Positions 9,445 to 20,239 of a stretch of DNA of 64,000 bases are shown piece after piece (within the stretch, counting starts at the first letter, position 1; each line of letters starts with the position of its first letter). Location of the stretch: contig JAKCPI010005239.1 in the NCBI GenBank assembly GCA_023213315.1, positions 27,830-91,829 of the forward strand, in the 5' to 3' direction. The position numbers and the translations under genes were made by a program. Source of the DNA: Euborellia annulipes. Lineage: Eukaryota; Arthropoda; Insecta; Dermaptera; Anisolabididae. The notes below the pieces were generated by a model. The model was not told the DNA's origin and did not search any database. It saw only the letters and a program-made list of their open reading frames with translations.

Positions 9445-9575
9445 TTATTCAATCTCCAACTTTCAGATGGTTTCAGCCACTTTGCTGTTTGCCTTCCTCA
9501 ATGAGGAAGATCCGGCCCTCACTGAGGAAGGCAAACAGCAAAGTGGCCGAAACCGTCAGGTCTGAGATCTGGAAA
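9445..9575. repeat. Palindrome with hammerhead-like right arm
   Basis: TTTGCTGTTTGCCTTCCTCA and its inverse at 9522-9548 form a hairpin with a spacer of about 22 bp. On the plus strand the right arm reads CTGAGGA (9522-9528), a GGC/GCC stem, then GAAACCGTC. The left arm has the core changed to TTGAGGA and is degenerate. Confidence 0.5.
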
Positions 9576-9610
9576 TTGAATAAATAAATATGGGGAATGA
9601 CTTCCCCGAG

Positions 9611-10364
9611 ACTTTCTCGTATATTCTTTTGGAATTACGTCTGGGTGTGTGTGTGAACACGATTGCTTAAAAACCAAAGCAGCTAGATCGATGAAATTTG
9701 GTATATGCTCCTTAAACTAAATTGTAAATTTCTATCAACTTTTGGAGTAAATACGTCACTTGGAAGTAGTACTTTACTTAGAAAGTTTTTTCAAAAATTT
9801 TGAAATGTTCAATTTCTTTGTGATATTATGATAAAATACTCTATTTTTAAAAAATTTATTCTTTGACATTTTTACGAAAACTGAATAGTTTTTGAAATAA
9901 TCACAGAAGAAATAGAAAATTTTCGTTAATTTTGATAAAAAAATCAAAACAAAATCATACAGGTGTCATTAAAAAAAGGGTAAATATAAACAAATGAATT
10001 TGTGAAACAAATGAATTCATTTGTTTCACAACACATTTACCCTTTTTTTAATGACACCTGTCTGATTTTGTTTTGATTTTTTTATCAAAATTAACGAAAA
10101 TTTTCTATTTCTTCTGTGATTATTTCAAAAACTATTCAGTTTTCGTAAAAATGTCAAAGAATAAAACTTTTTAAAATAGAGTATTTTATCATAATATAAC
10201 AAAAAAATTGAAAATTTCAAAATTTTTTGAAAAACTTTTTTAAGTAAAGTACTACTTCCAAGTGACGTATTTACTCCAAAAGTTGATAGAAATTTACAAT
10301 TTTAGTTTAAGGAGCATATACCAAATTTCATCGATCTAGCTGCTTTGGTTTTTAAGCAATCGTG

Positions 10365-10430
<66 letters not shown>

Positions 10431-10541
10431 TAATGCCAAAAATGGTTTTTTTGGACTCAGGGAGGTCTAAAACGTGGAGAAACATCAAAATCTCGAAGTC
10501 GAATTTTTTACGATTACATAACTTTCTCTATACGAGAAAGT
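9611..10541. mobile_element. 0.93-kb giant hairpin element with (CA)30
   Basis: Arms of about 360 bp (9653-10011 and 10013-10370) are almost perfectly inverted around AATTCATTTGTTTC. The outer ends are ACTTTCTCGTAT and ATACGAGAAAGT. The right side adds (CA)30 and a 110-bp tail (GGACTCAGGGAGGTCTAAAA) that is a diverged form of the 3' end of the hairpin-microsatellite family. The core AACTGAATAGTTTTTGAAAT is shared with the hAT elements at 5855 and 49308. Confidence 0.7.
10367..10426. repeat. (CA)30 microsatellite
   Basis: Thirty uninterrupted CA units sit between the hairpin arm and the conserved tail of the element at 9611-10541. In related elements the same position holds a shorter CA/CAGA tract, so the microsatellite is part of the element. 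Confidence 0.95.
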
Positions 10542-10559
10542 AAAAACTGATTCGACCTA

Positions 10560-11500
10560 TCCTTTACTATAGCTTAACTCTTAAAATTATCAATACATCT
10601 AACCTTTTGTCCGTGGGATCGAGACAATCAATTATTAAAAAATATGGATTGTGATATATGATTTAACAAATAACTCATAACCAAATATATTGATTAAGCA
10701 GAGACATTTCAAAAAAAAATTCTCGACACTCAATAAAACATGGGTATTTTATGGTGTTTTGTAAAAACGAATGTTAATACAACTTCCACTGATCGTTCTC
10801 GTTAATTACCGAAGCGAATATTTGTAGGTGATTATAGTCTTTAGGAAGTAATAAAATAATTACACGAATCCAGTTACAATGCATATGCAATGTCAAAGAA
10901 AGAAATTAATGTCTCCAAAAGGCAATCGTCATTAAATTCTTTATATATTATCTATTCCTGGAGATAGCTATCTTTATATTTATCTTTGAATAATAGCTAA
11001 AATGAATTAATTATAATTAGATATATACTTAATGATTATTGCTTCAATTTATTCAAAGTAAAAAAAAAAAATTAAAAGACTTGTTTGTTTTTATATTATT
11101 TTTAATAACTTGAGATTTAGTTACTTGATAAAGATTTTAAAATAAGCTAAGGAACTTAATCAATGAAGCAGCTTATCTGGAATTCATTTCCTTTTTTTTT
11201 TTAATTTAATTTATTGTTCCGCTATTTCAAATATAAATAAATTAATATTAATCATTTTTTCACCTAAAAGTTAATGCCCAATTTGGAGTTTAATAAATAG
11301 GCAGACTATCCTAGTTATTCGCTTTGGGCTGTTTATCTTTTTTTTTTTTTAGAACCACTTCGATTAACGTTAAATTAAATTTTTGAAATGTTCAAAATAA
11401 TTATCCATTCCCGATTAAGGATAAAATTATTTAAAAAAAATTAAGTCACTTTTTTCCATTCCTTTCATTTCATTTGTCTTTAAATAAAAGTTTCAAAAAT
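10560..11500. other. AT-rich, no feature seen
   Basis: Non-repetitive AT-rich sequence with poly-A/T runs. No exon-like segment, TIR or tRNA box was recognised. Confidence 0.5.
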
Positions 11501-11504
11501 GGCC

Positions 11505-11782
11505 CGAGTAAAAATGTTTAAAAATGATCGAGGGATCCACACGCCCGCAGCAGGTCTCCATAGTAAACCTTAAGGTCACACAGGGATATACATTTCCACA
11601 CCAGAGACACACACGCCCGCATCAGACACACACATTTTTCTTCTGGTTAATTTCGATCTACTGTGTGTATCCCTGTGTGTCCCTGGTGTGGGCGTGTATA
11701 TCCCTGTGTTCCTAAAGGATCACTATGCAGACCTGCTGCGGGCGTGTGGATCCCTCAATCATTTTTAATCATTTTTACTCGA
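11505..11782. mobile_element. GAGTAAAAATG foldback element
   Basis: The ends CGAGTAAAAATG and CATTTTTACTCG are inverted, followed by GATCGAGGGATCCACACGCC and its inverse. The arms also share CAGCAGGTCT and the CACACAGGGATA region. Other copies are at 13572-13950 and 28613-28824. The 63-codon frame inside is a by-product. Confidence 0.75.
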
Positions 11783-11785
11783 GGA

Positions 11786-13560
11786 ATTAATTATGGAGGG
11801 TAGAAAATTTTTAATATTCTAGTAAATTATCACACTTAATACCAGCGGTAACCCCTAAGGTCGTGTGGAGGAGGGGGGGACTAAGCAGGACTTCGTTGCA
11901 TTTGCATTCAAATTTTAATCCAACTTATATAAATATGAATATTGATTTCCCACTTTTTAATATTTTGATTATAAATTATTAAATTTGCATTTTTATTGAT
12001 AATTAAATATGATTATGATAAATAAAAATCAATATCATTTAATAAAATATAATAAATTGTTTCTCTCTGGGATTAACAAGTAGCCTTTTCATATCATTAA
12101 AAAATAATATCCTCAGGAAAAATTAATAATAAATATTATTGAAAGACCAACTTCCACAATCCAATAAGCATCCTCTTTTTTATACCATTTTCTTCAATTT
12201 CTTCAGCCTTAAAGGCCATCTATACCAGCAACAAATAATGTACATTGCCGGGCAAAGTTTCCTAGCCATATGAACATACTCGTGGCAATATTGCTCAATA
12301 TTGACCATTGTTGCCCAGCCATCATTGCCGCCCACACATTGCCGTAAAAATATTTGTCGTGCACAGGCCCGTTTAGACTTTTGTTGAAACATTTAGAAAA
12401 TTAAAATCATTTGTATACATTTATACTTTATTTTTTATAATTTATAATTAAAAGTAATAAAACAAATAAATAAATCTTAATTCGTTGCATTTTTTTCTTG
12501 CAATGTTTGCTTTTATGGAAGATTAAAAGCAATTTATTGCTTATGTATAAATCAAAAGAAGATGGACAGGAATTGAAGTCGTCCGTCCTGGAGATAGACA
12601 GCTGAGCAGCTCCACCTTGTTAGAACGGAATTTTTCTATCCTCAAGTGAATTAGTCTATCTTCTAGAGCCCCAGAGAAAAACAATTGTCACTCAAGAAAA
12701 ATAAGATGATGATTATATGATAACGCCGACCAAATAATCCATCTGCGATTTATTTTGTCTTGTCAAATGGATTTGGAATTAAAACAAAAAAGACAATATG
12801 CTATTAGCATTTGAGGTAATTGATAAAATATTATTTCTAAAAGGATCGTCTGCAAATACGTGCCATGCATGATGAGATGAACGTTCGCGTGTGCATAGTG
12901 CATGGTGGCTGTGCATGCATGCATCATGCATCCACACACGAGTGCAGCGCACTTGCACTTTGATGCATTGCCAGCATTCCGGCATGTCCCCTCCAACAGC
13001 CAACATATTTATATAAAGGATCGTTAAGACGTCTAGAAACTTGTTAATAAAAAATCTCTTCAAAAAAAAAAAAAAGAAAAACGCATAATAGAATTAAACA
13101 AATCTGCGAAACCAATTAGGATTATTATTATTAAGGACAAGGTATTTTCTAATAATATTCCCACTTGTTTAAAAAAAAAATTGTTATTTAATCTATTAAG
13201 TGGAATAAATTAGACAATTTTTTTACATATATTTATTTAATCTTCTACATTTGACATTTGAGACCGTTTATTAGATTTAGCGCGGAGAAGGAAGTTTTGA
13301 ACCCCTTTTGTCTTTCTAATCACACGATTTGTTATTCAGTTAATCTGATGGGTGCTTGGATTGTGACCACGAGTTGGCCAAGCTAAGACTGCTATTTCTT
13401 CTCCTTATACCAGCTTTTCTCTTCTCCCATCAATCGTCACACTTTGTTTATTTTCTTAGTCGCTTCTTGTATTACACACCCCGCTCCGTAATACGGGAAT
13501 AAAGCTGTTACTCTATAAAGAAAATTTCCAGGCGATCTCTTCCTATTGACAGTAGGCCAA
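11786..13560. other. Mostly non-repetitive; TGCATGCA cluster at 12850-12975
   Basis: AT-rich DNA with a fragment of GCAATATTGC-type repeat at 12280-12350. At 12850-12975 many TGCAT/ATGCA words occur (CATGCATGATG, TGCATGCATGCATCATGCAT). At 13480-13510 TACGGGAATAAAGC resembles a sequence at 19960 (CTGCGGGAATAAAGC) and may be a retroelement 3' end. No gene recognised. Confidence 0.4.
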
Positions 13561-13571
13561 CTGAAAATTTC

Positions 13572-13950
13572 CCAAGTAAAAATGATTAAAAATGATCGAG
13601 GGATTCACACGCTGGCAGCAGGTTTCCATAGTGAACCCTTAGGGACATTGGCGTAGCCCGAAATTTTTGATGGGGGGGGGGTTCAAGAAAATTTTTTCAA
13701 AAATTTAAGATTATTTTAGGGTATTTATAAATCATTTTGGTTTGTTTTTTTTAGCTAGAGTAAATTATATTTTATTTTCTCTTACCCTACATGAAATATA
13801 ATTTGTATTATAGAGCTTAAATATCTAGTCATGACTTGGGCCCCATGGGGGGGGGGGAGGTTTGAACCCCCAAACCGCCCTCCCCCTCTGGCTACGTCTA
13901 TGCTTAGGGACACACAGGGATATACACGCCCACCAGGGACACATTTTTAG
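13572..13950. mobile_element. GAGTAAAAATG foldback, interrupted by a hAT
   Basis: Matches the element at 11505 from AAGTAAAAATGATTAAAAAT through GGTTTCCATAGTGAACC. It is interrupted by a 257-bp hAT and resumes with CTTAGGGACACACAGGG. The right part is lost where SINE-like sequence begins at about 13951. Confidence 0.65.
13646..13902. mobile_element. hAT MITE, 257 bp, perfect 8-bp TSD
   Basis: The ends CATTGGCGTAGCC and GGCTACGTCTATG are inverted. CTTAGGGA occurs at 13638-13645 and 13903-13910, an exact 8-bp duplication. Removing the element and one repeat restores the foldback sequence seen at 28613. The interior is GC-rich at both ends with no ORF. Confidence 0.85.
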
Positions 13951-14085
13951 GGGTCGCGGATTCACATCAGCGACAAAAATTAATTTCAATTGAATTGGCT
14001 ACCAATCAATTTAAATTAAATTGAATAAATAAGGTCGGGGTCTAAATGGCCTCAGATGCCCAAAAAATAGTTACAAAAAAATATA
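13951..14085 (+). mobile_element. T2-type SINE, 5'-truncated
   Basis: Starts inside the B-box region (GGGGTCGCGGATTCACATC), then the body TTTCAATTGAATTGGCTACC and the tail TCTAAATGGCCTCAGATGCC. The same body and tail occur inverted at 46585-46750. Confidence 0.6.
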
Positions 14086-15680
14086 ATGTTGCGGGGCCCC
14101 TAAAAAGCAAGGGTCCCATAGGCGATCGCCTACTCCGCCTAATGAGTAGTCTGGCACTGGAATTACATTAAAGGCTAGTTTGTTCATTCTTGGTCAAGTG
14201 CCCTGGGTTTAGCTACTTACACTATGCCGCCCGAAAGTAGCCCATTGTCATAAAATGGTTGCCGTTTGTGTACACTAATTAAAATTCATTCAAGTTTGAT
14301 CTTAAGAAAACTTTTAACCGAATACATTTATTTTCTCTGATATTAATATAATATAAATATATTAAATAAAATACCGGCTATATTCATTGAATTTAATCAA
14401 TCTTAAAATCGTTTTAAGATTGGGTAGGTAGCTGAATGACTTTCTTCTAAGCTCATAAATAAAAACCTAAGGATAAATCTTCTTAAGATAATATATTTTT
14501 GTAATAAATTTGTTTAGACATAGAAAAGTAGATATTAATCTCTGATTCAATAATATCATTTTATATTTAATAACGAAAATTCTTCTTGCTACTCCACCTG
14601 TATATATTAATTTAAAAAATATGTTATTCCTCAGATAGGGTTCAAAGATCTGGCTAAAAGAGAACATGAGAAATGTTTGAATGTCAATATTTTATATCTT
14701 TACATGTTCTTTTATTAATGTTGAGAATCCAAACAAAATTATAGAGAATAAAAAATATGTTTATTAATGAAAAATTCTATTCTTGATAATACAGTGAAAT
14801 TAAATTGAATATTTGGCAACGATCTTGAATAAAAACAAAGCGCTCTTTTTAAAGCCCTCAAGTGATGAATCACTACAACTAATCAGTTTGGCACATCCAA
14901 TTTATTCAGATGAATTTATTTGCGATGCCACAACTCACAGGTTTTTAATCGATCAGTATATTGATCTCATGTTGCGACAGAAAAGTTTTAAGTGGAAGCA
15001 TCACTCCCTATTTAGTTTCTATTAGAAGAAGATTGAAGAAGTGAAAAAAAGAGAGAGGGAAGGAGATCACTAATAGAAAAATCCAAGAAAATATATGATG
15101 TTTGCGATGACACTGTATACGGCCATATGATTAATGCGCACCAGAAGCGAATTGCATTAATGCCAGGGCATTAATCACAGCAAGGTCCGAGATTACAGAT
15201 AAAGCAGCTATGCGTACCAGACACAATTAGAGCAGTGGCAGACACATCTACAACTTGATTATTAATGCGATTGCGCTGATAACACCAGCTTATTCAATTA
15301 AATTGTTCATAAACACCGCTCTTAAGTCATATTAGAAGTTAGATCGTCTATTATTTTTTTTTCTTTCCTTATTTGACCTTGTTGAATAAAAACATAAAAT
15401 CTCTTCTTGTTAATTGAACTACTTGCATTGCAAAGTCTGAATTATTTCTTATTATAAACAAATGAAAATAAATTATACAACCAATAAAAAAAAAAAAAAA
15501 CTTATCTTAGTGAATTGTATTTTTTCTCTACAATAATGGAACAAATAATTATTTCTGTTATTTCTCCCTATAACAAGGATTTTTTTTTCTTTTTATTTGG
15601 AGTTGATTAAATTTAGTTGCAATTGGTATTTATTTTATTATTATATGTTTTATGAGTTTTAGACTTGGATTCAATCTTTT
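14086..15680. other. Non-repetitive stretch with a conserved-looking island
   Basis: AT-rich, with one 70-codon frame at 14813-15025 that starts MATILNKNKALF and resembles nothing I know. At 15100-15330 the base composition is more even, with clustered ATTA/TTAAT words (GATTAATGCGC, GCATTAATGCC, GGCATTAATC, TTATTAATGCG). This is the look of a regulatory island rather than a repeat. Function not assignable. Confidence 0.3.
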
Positions 15681-15690
15681 TGTTTGAATG

Positions 15691-16365
15691 CAGTGGTGTA
15701 ACTACAGGGAAGCAACGCTTTCGGGCCCCCGACTTTAGAGGGGCCCTTTAAAAATTTATTTATTTATTATTTATAAAAAAAAAAAAATAATATACAATGC
15801 GCGTCAAAAAAAGTAGCACTACTCTAAATTATTAAACATTTTATTTCGAAATATCTTATACATTTCTAAGTAAATTTAACACAAATCCATATCATTTTTT
15901 AATAAATAATTACAATTTAATTAAACCAAAGAGAAAAATGTCGAAACTTTTAAATTTTTAGAAATTGGCGTTAATAAAAAAATTAACGTCAAATTTTAAA
16001 ATAATCATTCCATTTCAGTTTTCCTCTGTCTATTTTATTGGAAATTCTTATAAAAACAAAAATCTTAAATTAATATCCAACAAAACTTATCGAGAATATG
16101 TTGATTTGTCCCTCAAATGGACATTTTTTCCATATCAAATGTTTCATAAATTAGAGTATCATTAAGGTAGATTAGAGCAGGTCTTCTTAAAAAGAAACAA
16201 AATATTACGTTTTTCTTTTTGACCCGCAGTGTATTTAATTAACTTTTTTTTTTTTGATATATAGATATCGTTTAGAAATTTTAAAATAAGAAATAAAAAA
16301 AATGTTATTAGGGGCCCTGTAGTTAGAATTTGCTTATAGGCCTAAACAATCTAGTTACGCCACTG
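15691..16365. mobile_element. hAT element, 675 bp, perfect 8-bp TSD
   Basis: Starts CAGTGGTGTAACTA, ends TAGTTACGCCACTG. TTTGAATG flanks both ends (15683-15690, 16366-16373). Subterminal GGGGCCCT words occur at both ends. A second inverted-repeat element is nested inside. Confidence 0.85.
15793..16233. mobile_element. Nested mariner-like MITE inside the hAT
   Basis: TACAATGCGCGTCAAAAA at the left and TTTTTGACCCGCAGTGTA at the right are near-perfect inverted repeats ending in TA, as in Tc1/mariner elements. The enclosed 66-codon frame (15965-16165) has no recognisable transposase motif. Confidence 0.5.
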
Positions 16366-16924
16366 TTTGAATGTTTAATAAAATATAGAGCCAAAATTTA
16401 ATTAAATAATATGTTCTATTTAAATCCAATTTTTTAAGTTTTTTTTTGCTTTGGACGCCCCTAATACAATTTCAAGTATTCATGAATGAAAAAACATACG
16501 ATATTTTATAGTTCTTTGTCTTTCTAAAAATCATACATTCCTAAAAATCTGTTGATAATTAACGAAATTATAAACAAAACAGTTATCAAAGTCTGAATGA
16601 AAAAACACTTTTAGCTGCCTATCTTTTAGGCGTTTTGTTCCAGAGTTGGGCACCAACTAAATGTTGATTAAAAATTTAGTTAAAGTAAACAAATCATATC
16701 AAGAATCTAGTATGCTCTATTTAATTTGAGTAAAAATTTAGTTAAACTAAAAATAACAAATCAGATTTATGATATGATTAAATTAGTTTGAGTAAAAATT
16801 TAATCAAATTAAATTAATTTTAATCAGATAATTAAAACTAACTAAATTTTGATTAATATATATTTGTTAAGTATTTAATGATTTATTTTATAGTTTTTTG
16901 ACTCTGTTCAGCAACTAGTGAGCC

Positions 16925-17160
16925 AAGGGCGGATCCAGAAGTGTTTCTCGGGGGGTAATCTGGTGTGACTTGTCGCACAGCACACAATTTTTCTTAATTT
17001 CGGTAATTTAAAGGCGTATTCTCTACTTGTTTGTTAGAATATAAATACAAATCAAATTTTTTAAGTATTAATTTTTAAAATTTTACATAAAAAATAAATT
17101 TTTTTAAATCTCGGTGGGGGGGGGGGGCAATTACCCCCTTTACCCCTGTATCTGTCCTTG
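16925..17160. mobile_element. hAT-like MITE containing a fragment of the hairpin element
   Basis: CAAGGGCGGATCCAG at the left and CTGTATCTGTCCTTG at the right are imperfect inverted repeats of hAT type. The 5' hairpin end of the hairpin-microsatellite family (ATCTGGTGTGACTTGTCGCA) lies inside at 16957. Confidence 0.4.
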
Positions 17161-17405
17161 TAATGAGCTGATTTTAAAAAATTTGGACCAACAATGCTTA
17201 TAAATTAAATAATAAACTTTACTAGGATGGATTTCTTATAAGATTTTTTATTACGATTTTATATAAAGTAAATTCCTTGAAACAATTAATAATTAATATA
17301 ATGTAATTATAAAGTTTATTCTTTAATTTATAAGCATTGTTGGTCAAATTTTTTAAAATCAGCTCATTTCAAGGACAGATACAGGAAGGGGTAATTGCCG
17401 AGTTT
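17131..17405. repeat. 275-bp palindrome
   Basis: 17131-17222 (GGCAATTACCCCC...) recurs inverted at 17320-17405. The arms include TGTCCTTG and CAGCTCATT and a long AT stretch, around a spacer of about 100 bp. One arm is the right end of the hAT-like unit. Confidence 0.6.
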
Positions 17406-18468
17406 AAAAATTTATTTTAATGAAAATTTTAAAAATTAATGAAAATTGAATAAAAAAGCTTTGTTCATAGGAATAGATTTATAACAATTTAGATTTAACT
17501 ATTTTGTTCATAATTTCGTTAATACTAAATAGATTTTCACAAATGAATGATTTTTGGAAAGCTAAAGAATATCTTAATTATATGTTTTGTTCACGCAGGG
17601 GTGCCCAATGCAAAAAAAAAATTCGATTTTTCTAAACTTTTAGCCGTTTGTGGCACGTCTAATTGACCTCAGATTGGGGGTGAAACTTATGATGCGACAT
17701 TAAAAATATCTCGAAACGTCTCTTGGATCGATAAGCATATAAAGGCTTGAACTTGCCCTTGTTCCATTCAACTAAATTCACAGCTACCAAATTCCCATTC
17801 ATTTGAAACTTACAATGTATAGGCCTACTTATTATAACTAACTTTTAAGAGGTGCCCTCTTAAAAATATCTTGAAAATGAGAAATAAGCGCTGGTTTAGA
17901 GCACATTTTCTATTAAAATTTATTTTTTTCTGTCTTTAAACTTGTGCCTGATGAGGCACAACTGAAATGATATTTGAATTCAGCATGAAAAATATTTCTA
18001 GAATCTCATATCTTTATTCTTATGAAAGAAAAAAGTTCATTTTTGTCGACCAGTGTAATTTGAAATTTATTATTTTCTACTCTATCGCAAAATTCAGTTT
18101 AATAACAGTAATTTAATCTAGAATCTACATGTTCCATTTATATGCACCATGGCGAGCAAGTTTTGCACCTTTGGGTTTCTGAAAGACGCCTTCTAGTTAG
18201 ACAGCCCAATTGACTCACCACTACATATCCAGGGTCTGTGTGAATTTACCTGAGGTTCTGTGGGTCTTTATGATATGCATTGCACCGGAAAAGCATATAA
18301 ATAAATAAAATAAATATGTATAAATTTCATTATTTGAAACTATTAATTACAAATACACTTCCTATTTAACATGAAAATAAATTAAGTATAAATTTAAACA
18401 CTTTTTTTTTAAATTGAATAAGAATGTTAAACATAATTTCACAAGTTTTTTTTTTTTTTTATTTGCAG

Positions 18469-18612
18469 GATCATTTTATGATAACAAGTTGGAGCTCAGC
18501 TTCCTGACCTTGGATTGTAATTAAAACATGGACGGACTCTCTTTTGCTTCAAGTCTAAGAATTGCTCTCTTGTCTGGATATAAACAGTTATTTAAGGGAA
18601 ATACCGGTACAT
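18469..18612 (+). CDS. Candidate first coding exon with 5' UTR
   Basis: A long T run and ATTTGCAG precede 18469, and ACAT|GTAAGT ends the exon at 18612, so both splice sites are strong. The ATG at 18528 has an in-frame TAA just upstream and a favourable context (AAC ATG G). It opens 28 codons, MDGLSFASSLRIALLSGYKQ then LFKGNTGT, ending in phase 1. I do not recognise the protein. An exon with an untranslated leader and a start codon is the simplest reading. The continuing exons were not identified downstream, and a non-coding transcript is the alternative. Confidence 0.4.
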
Positions 18613-19352
18613 GTAAGTTTTTTTTTTTTTTTTAATTTAATTTTTTCTAAACAAAAATAAAAAGAAATTTCTTAAGAAAGAAAACAATGGAGACATCAAT
18701 ATATTCAACTTGCATGCAAATGGAAATACCTCTGTTTCAAATTAAAATAAAATGAATAAAAAAAAATCCTTTGGCTTGTTTACGTGTTAAGGAAATTAGG
18801 AGAAACACTTTACAGGATACTGAAGTGTATAAAGTGGGAGGAAATAAATGGAAATATGTGAGGGAGCATGGTTGTTCCCATGGGAGCAAGAAACAAGCAC
18901 TGGTTACTTATGTTTGCAGCTGGATTTTGATAGAGGTTTTAGAAAGAACATAAATGTTTTTAAGAATTGTTGATAGAGGAACTTTCAACTTTCTGACAAG
19001 TTTTTGCCAAGTTAGACAAAGTTTCATGTTACTCAGGATATGCAAATAGGGAAGTTAAAATACCAATAGCACTCTATAAAATAATAAGTATCCTGGCGGT
19101 CCTGGCGTGAAATTAATGGTTGAAATTGATTCTTTGTAAATATTCAATAGATAAAAAACTTAAAGTACGAAAGAGACGATTAAAAAGATTTTCCCAAAAA
19201 TAATGTAATGAATTTTTATTTTTTCTCCGTTCATGTTATTCAAGACATGCAAATAGGGAAGTTAAAAAAAATACCAATTAGTAGTAAATTTTTCTGTTGT
19301 GTTAGTCGTTAAAAATACTATTTTTTTTTTTTTTTTTTTAATTTGTCTAACC

Positions 19353-19626
19353 CAGTAGTTTCCAAACTTTATGTTACAACGCCTCCCTTAAAAATATTTA
19401 ATCGTATGACGCCTCCCCTCCTCCCTCCCCCATTTTATAAAATAATACAAAAATTTTTAATGCTAAAAAATATAAATTTATATAAAAATATTTTTTAAAT
19501 TTATTCTTATTTGTTATTTTATTTATAAAACTAGCAATCATTTGGAAAATTGTCTTGGTGGTCAATATACGCCCCTCCCCTTAGACTAGTCCGCGCCTCC
19601 CTAGGGAGGGAGTTTGAAAAACGGTT
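19353..19626. mobile_element. hAT MITE, 274 bp
   Basis: Starts CAGTAGTTTCCAAACTTT and ends TTTGAAAAACGGTT. The flanks GTCTAACC (19345-19352) and GTCTAGCC (19627-19634) differ at one base. The same family, inverted, occupies 43691-44659. Confidence 0.6.
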
Positions 19627-19649
19627 GTCTAGCCCCATTCCTATATATA

Positions 19650-19703
19650 ATTTTTAAAATTTGTTTGAGGTCATTTAGACCTTGTCCCTACTTATTTCAT
19701 CTA
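19650..19703 (-). mobile_element. SINE T2 tail fragment
   Basis: GAGGTCATTTAGACCTTGTCCCT followed by ACTTATTTCA is the inverted tail region of T2 SINEs. It abuts the LINE fragment, so one inserted next to or into the other. Confidence 0.45.
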
Positions 19704-19911
19704 GCAACTCATGATAGGGAGTCCCGCACCCTTGCAGTCTTCAAGAATCGGTTATTTGCATTTTTACAAAATCTATAATAATTTATGTGTACAATGTAAA
19801 AAGAAAAAAAAAAAAGGAAGAAAAGAAAATTGTATGTACATATGTTCTATGGGACAATGTCTCAGAACATTTCTATTTGTGTAAATAAATAAATAAATAA
19901 ATAAATAAATT
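19704..19911 (+). pseudogene. 5'-truncated LINE: ORF2 C-terminus and 3' tail
   Basis: 19704-19778 encodes ATHDRESRTLAVFKNRLFAF then LQNL and stop. This has the form of the ORF2 C-terminus of Jockey/CR1-like non-LTR retrotransposons (R.S.TL..FK..L..FL). About 130 bp of 3' UTR follow, then a tandem AAAT tail (19887-19911), as left by target-primed reverse transcription. The reverse transcriptase and endonuclease are absent. Confidence 0.6.
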
Positions 19912-20029
19912 AGGGGGGAATGGAGGGAAAGAGGACCGCCGATCCCGCACTGCGGGAATAAAGCAAGGAGAAGAAGATGATTTTTCTTCGTTTCTCATCA
20001 TCAATTAATTAAAGATTTATTTATTTATT

Positions 20030-20236
20030 TTTTTTAACTCTCTCTGGCTACTGAGGCCATTTGGAGTATGACTTTATTATATAAATTTTTATTAACTTAT
20101 ATTATACTGATGGCTATCGCGGGACGTTCCACACTCTGATTGTTCGGGGTAACCAATCCAGAGCTTTCGCTACGCCTGGCATTGCTTAACTGTTGACTGT
20201 TGCTCTTCTCCGTTAACAAGCCCTGGCTTGTTTCTT
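20030..20236 (-). mobile_element. 5S-rRNA-derived SINE (SINE3 type)
   Basis: The minus strand contains GTTAAGCAATGCCAGGCGTA and, after a few bases, TCTGGATTGGTTACC and GTGGAACGTCCCGCG. This matches the internal promoter half of 5S rRNA (GTTAAGCAACG..GGGCG...TTGGATGGGTGACC...GGGAACACCGCG). The 3' tail has CTGGCTACTGAGGCCATTTG inverted, similar to the tails of the tRNA SINEs. A 5S gene itself is excluded by divergence and by the extra body. Confidence 0.6.
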
Positions 20237-20239
20237 GTT

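Larger units (their letters stand above)
16437..18056. mobile_element. Foldback related to 50900-52085, with nested elements
   Basis: The left part (16437-16600, TTTGCTTTGGACGCCCCTAA) and right part (17500-17640) are inverted. The right end, GTTCATTTTTGTCGACCAGTGT, equals the end of the 50900-52085 element. The middle is disrupted by a hAT-like unit and a palindrome at 16925-17405, and by unrelated sequence. Confidence 0.55.

Noticed and set aside
12763..13063. Two overlapping minus-strand frames rich in His, Cys and Ala
   Set aside because: Produced by the TGCATGCA cluster in different frames.
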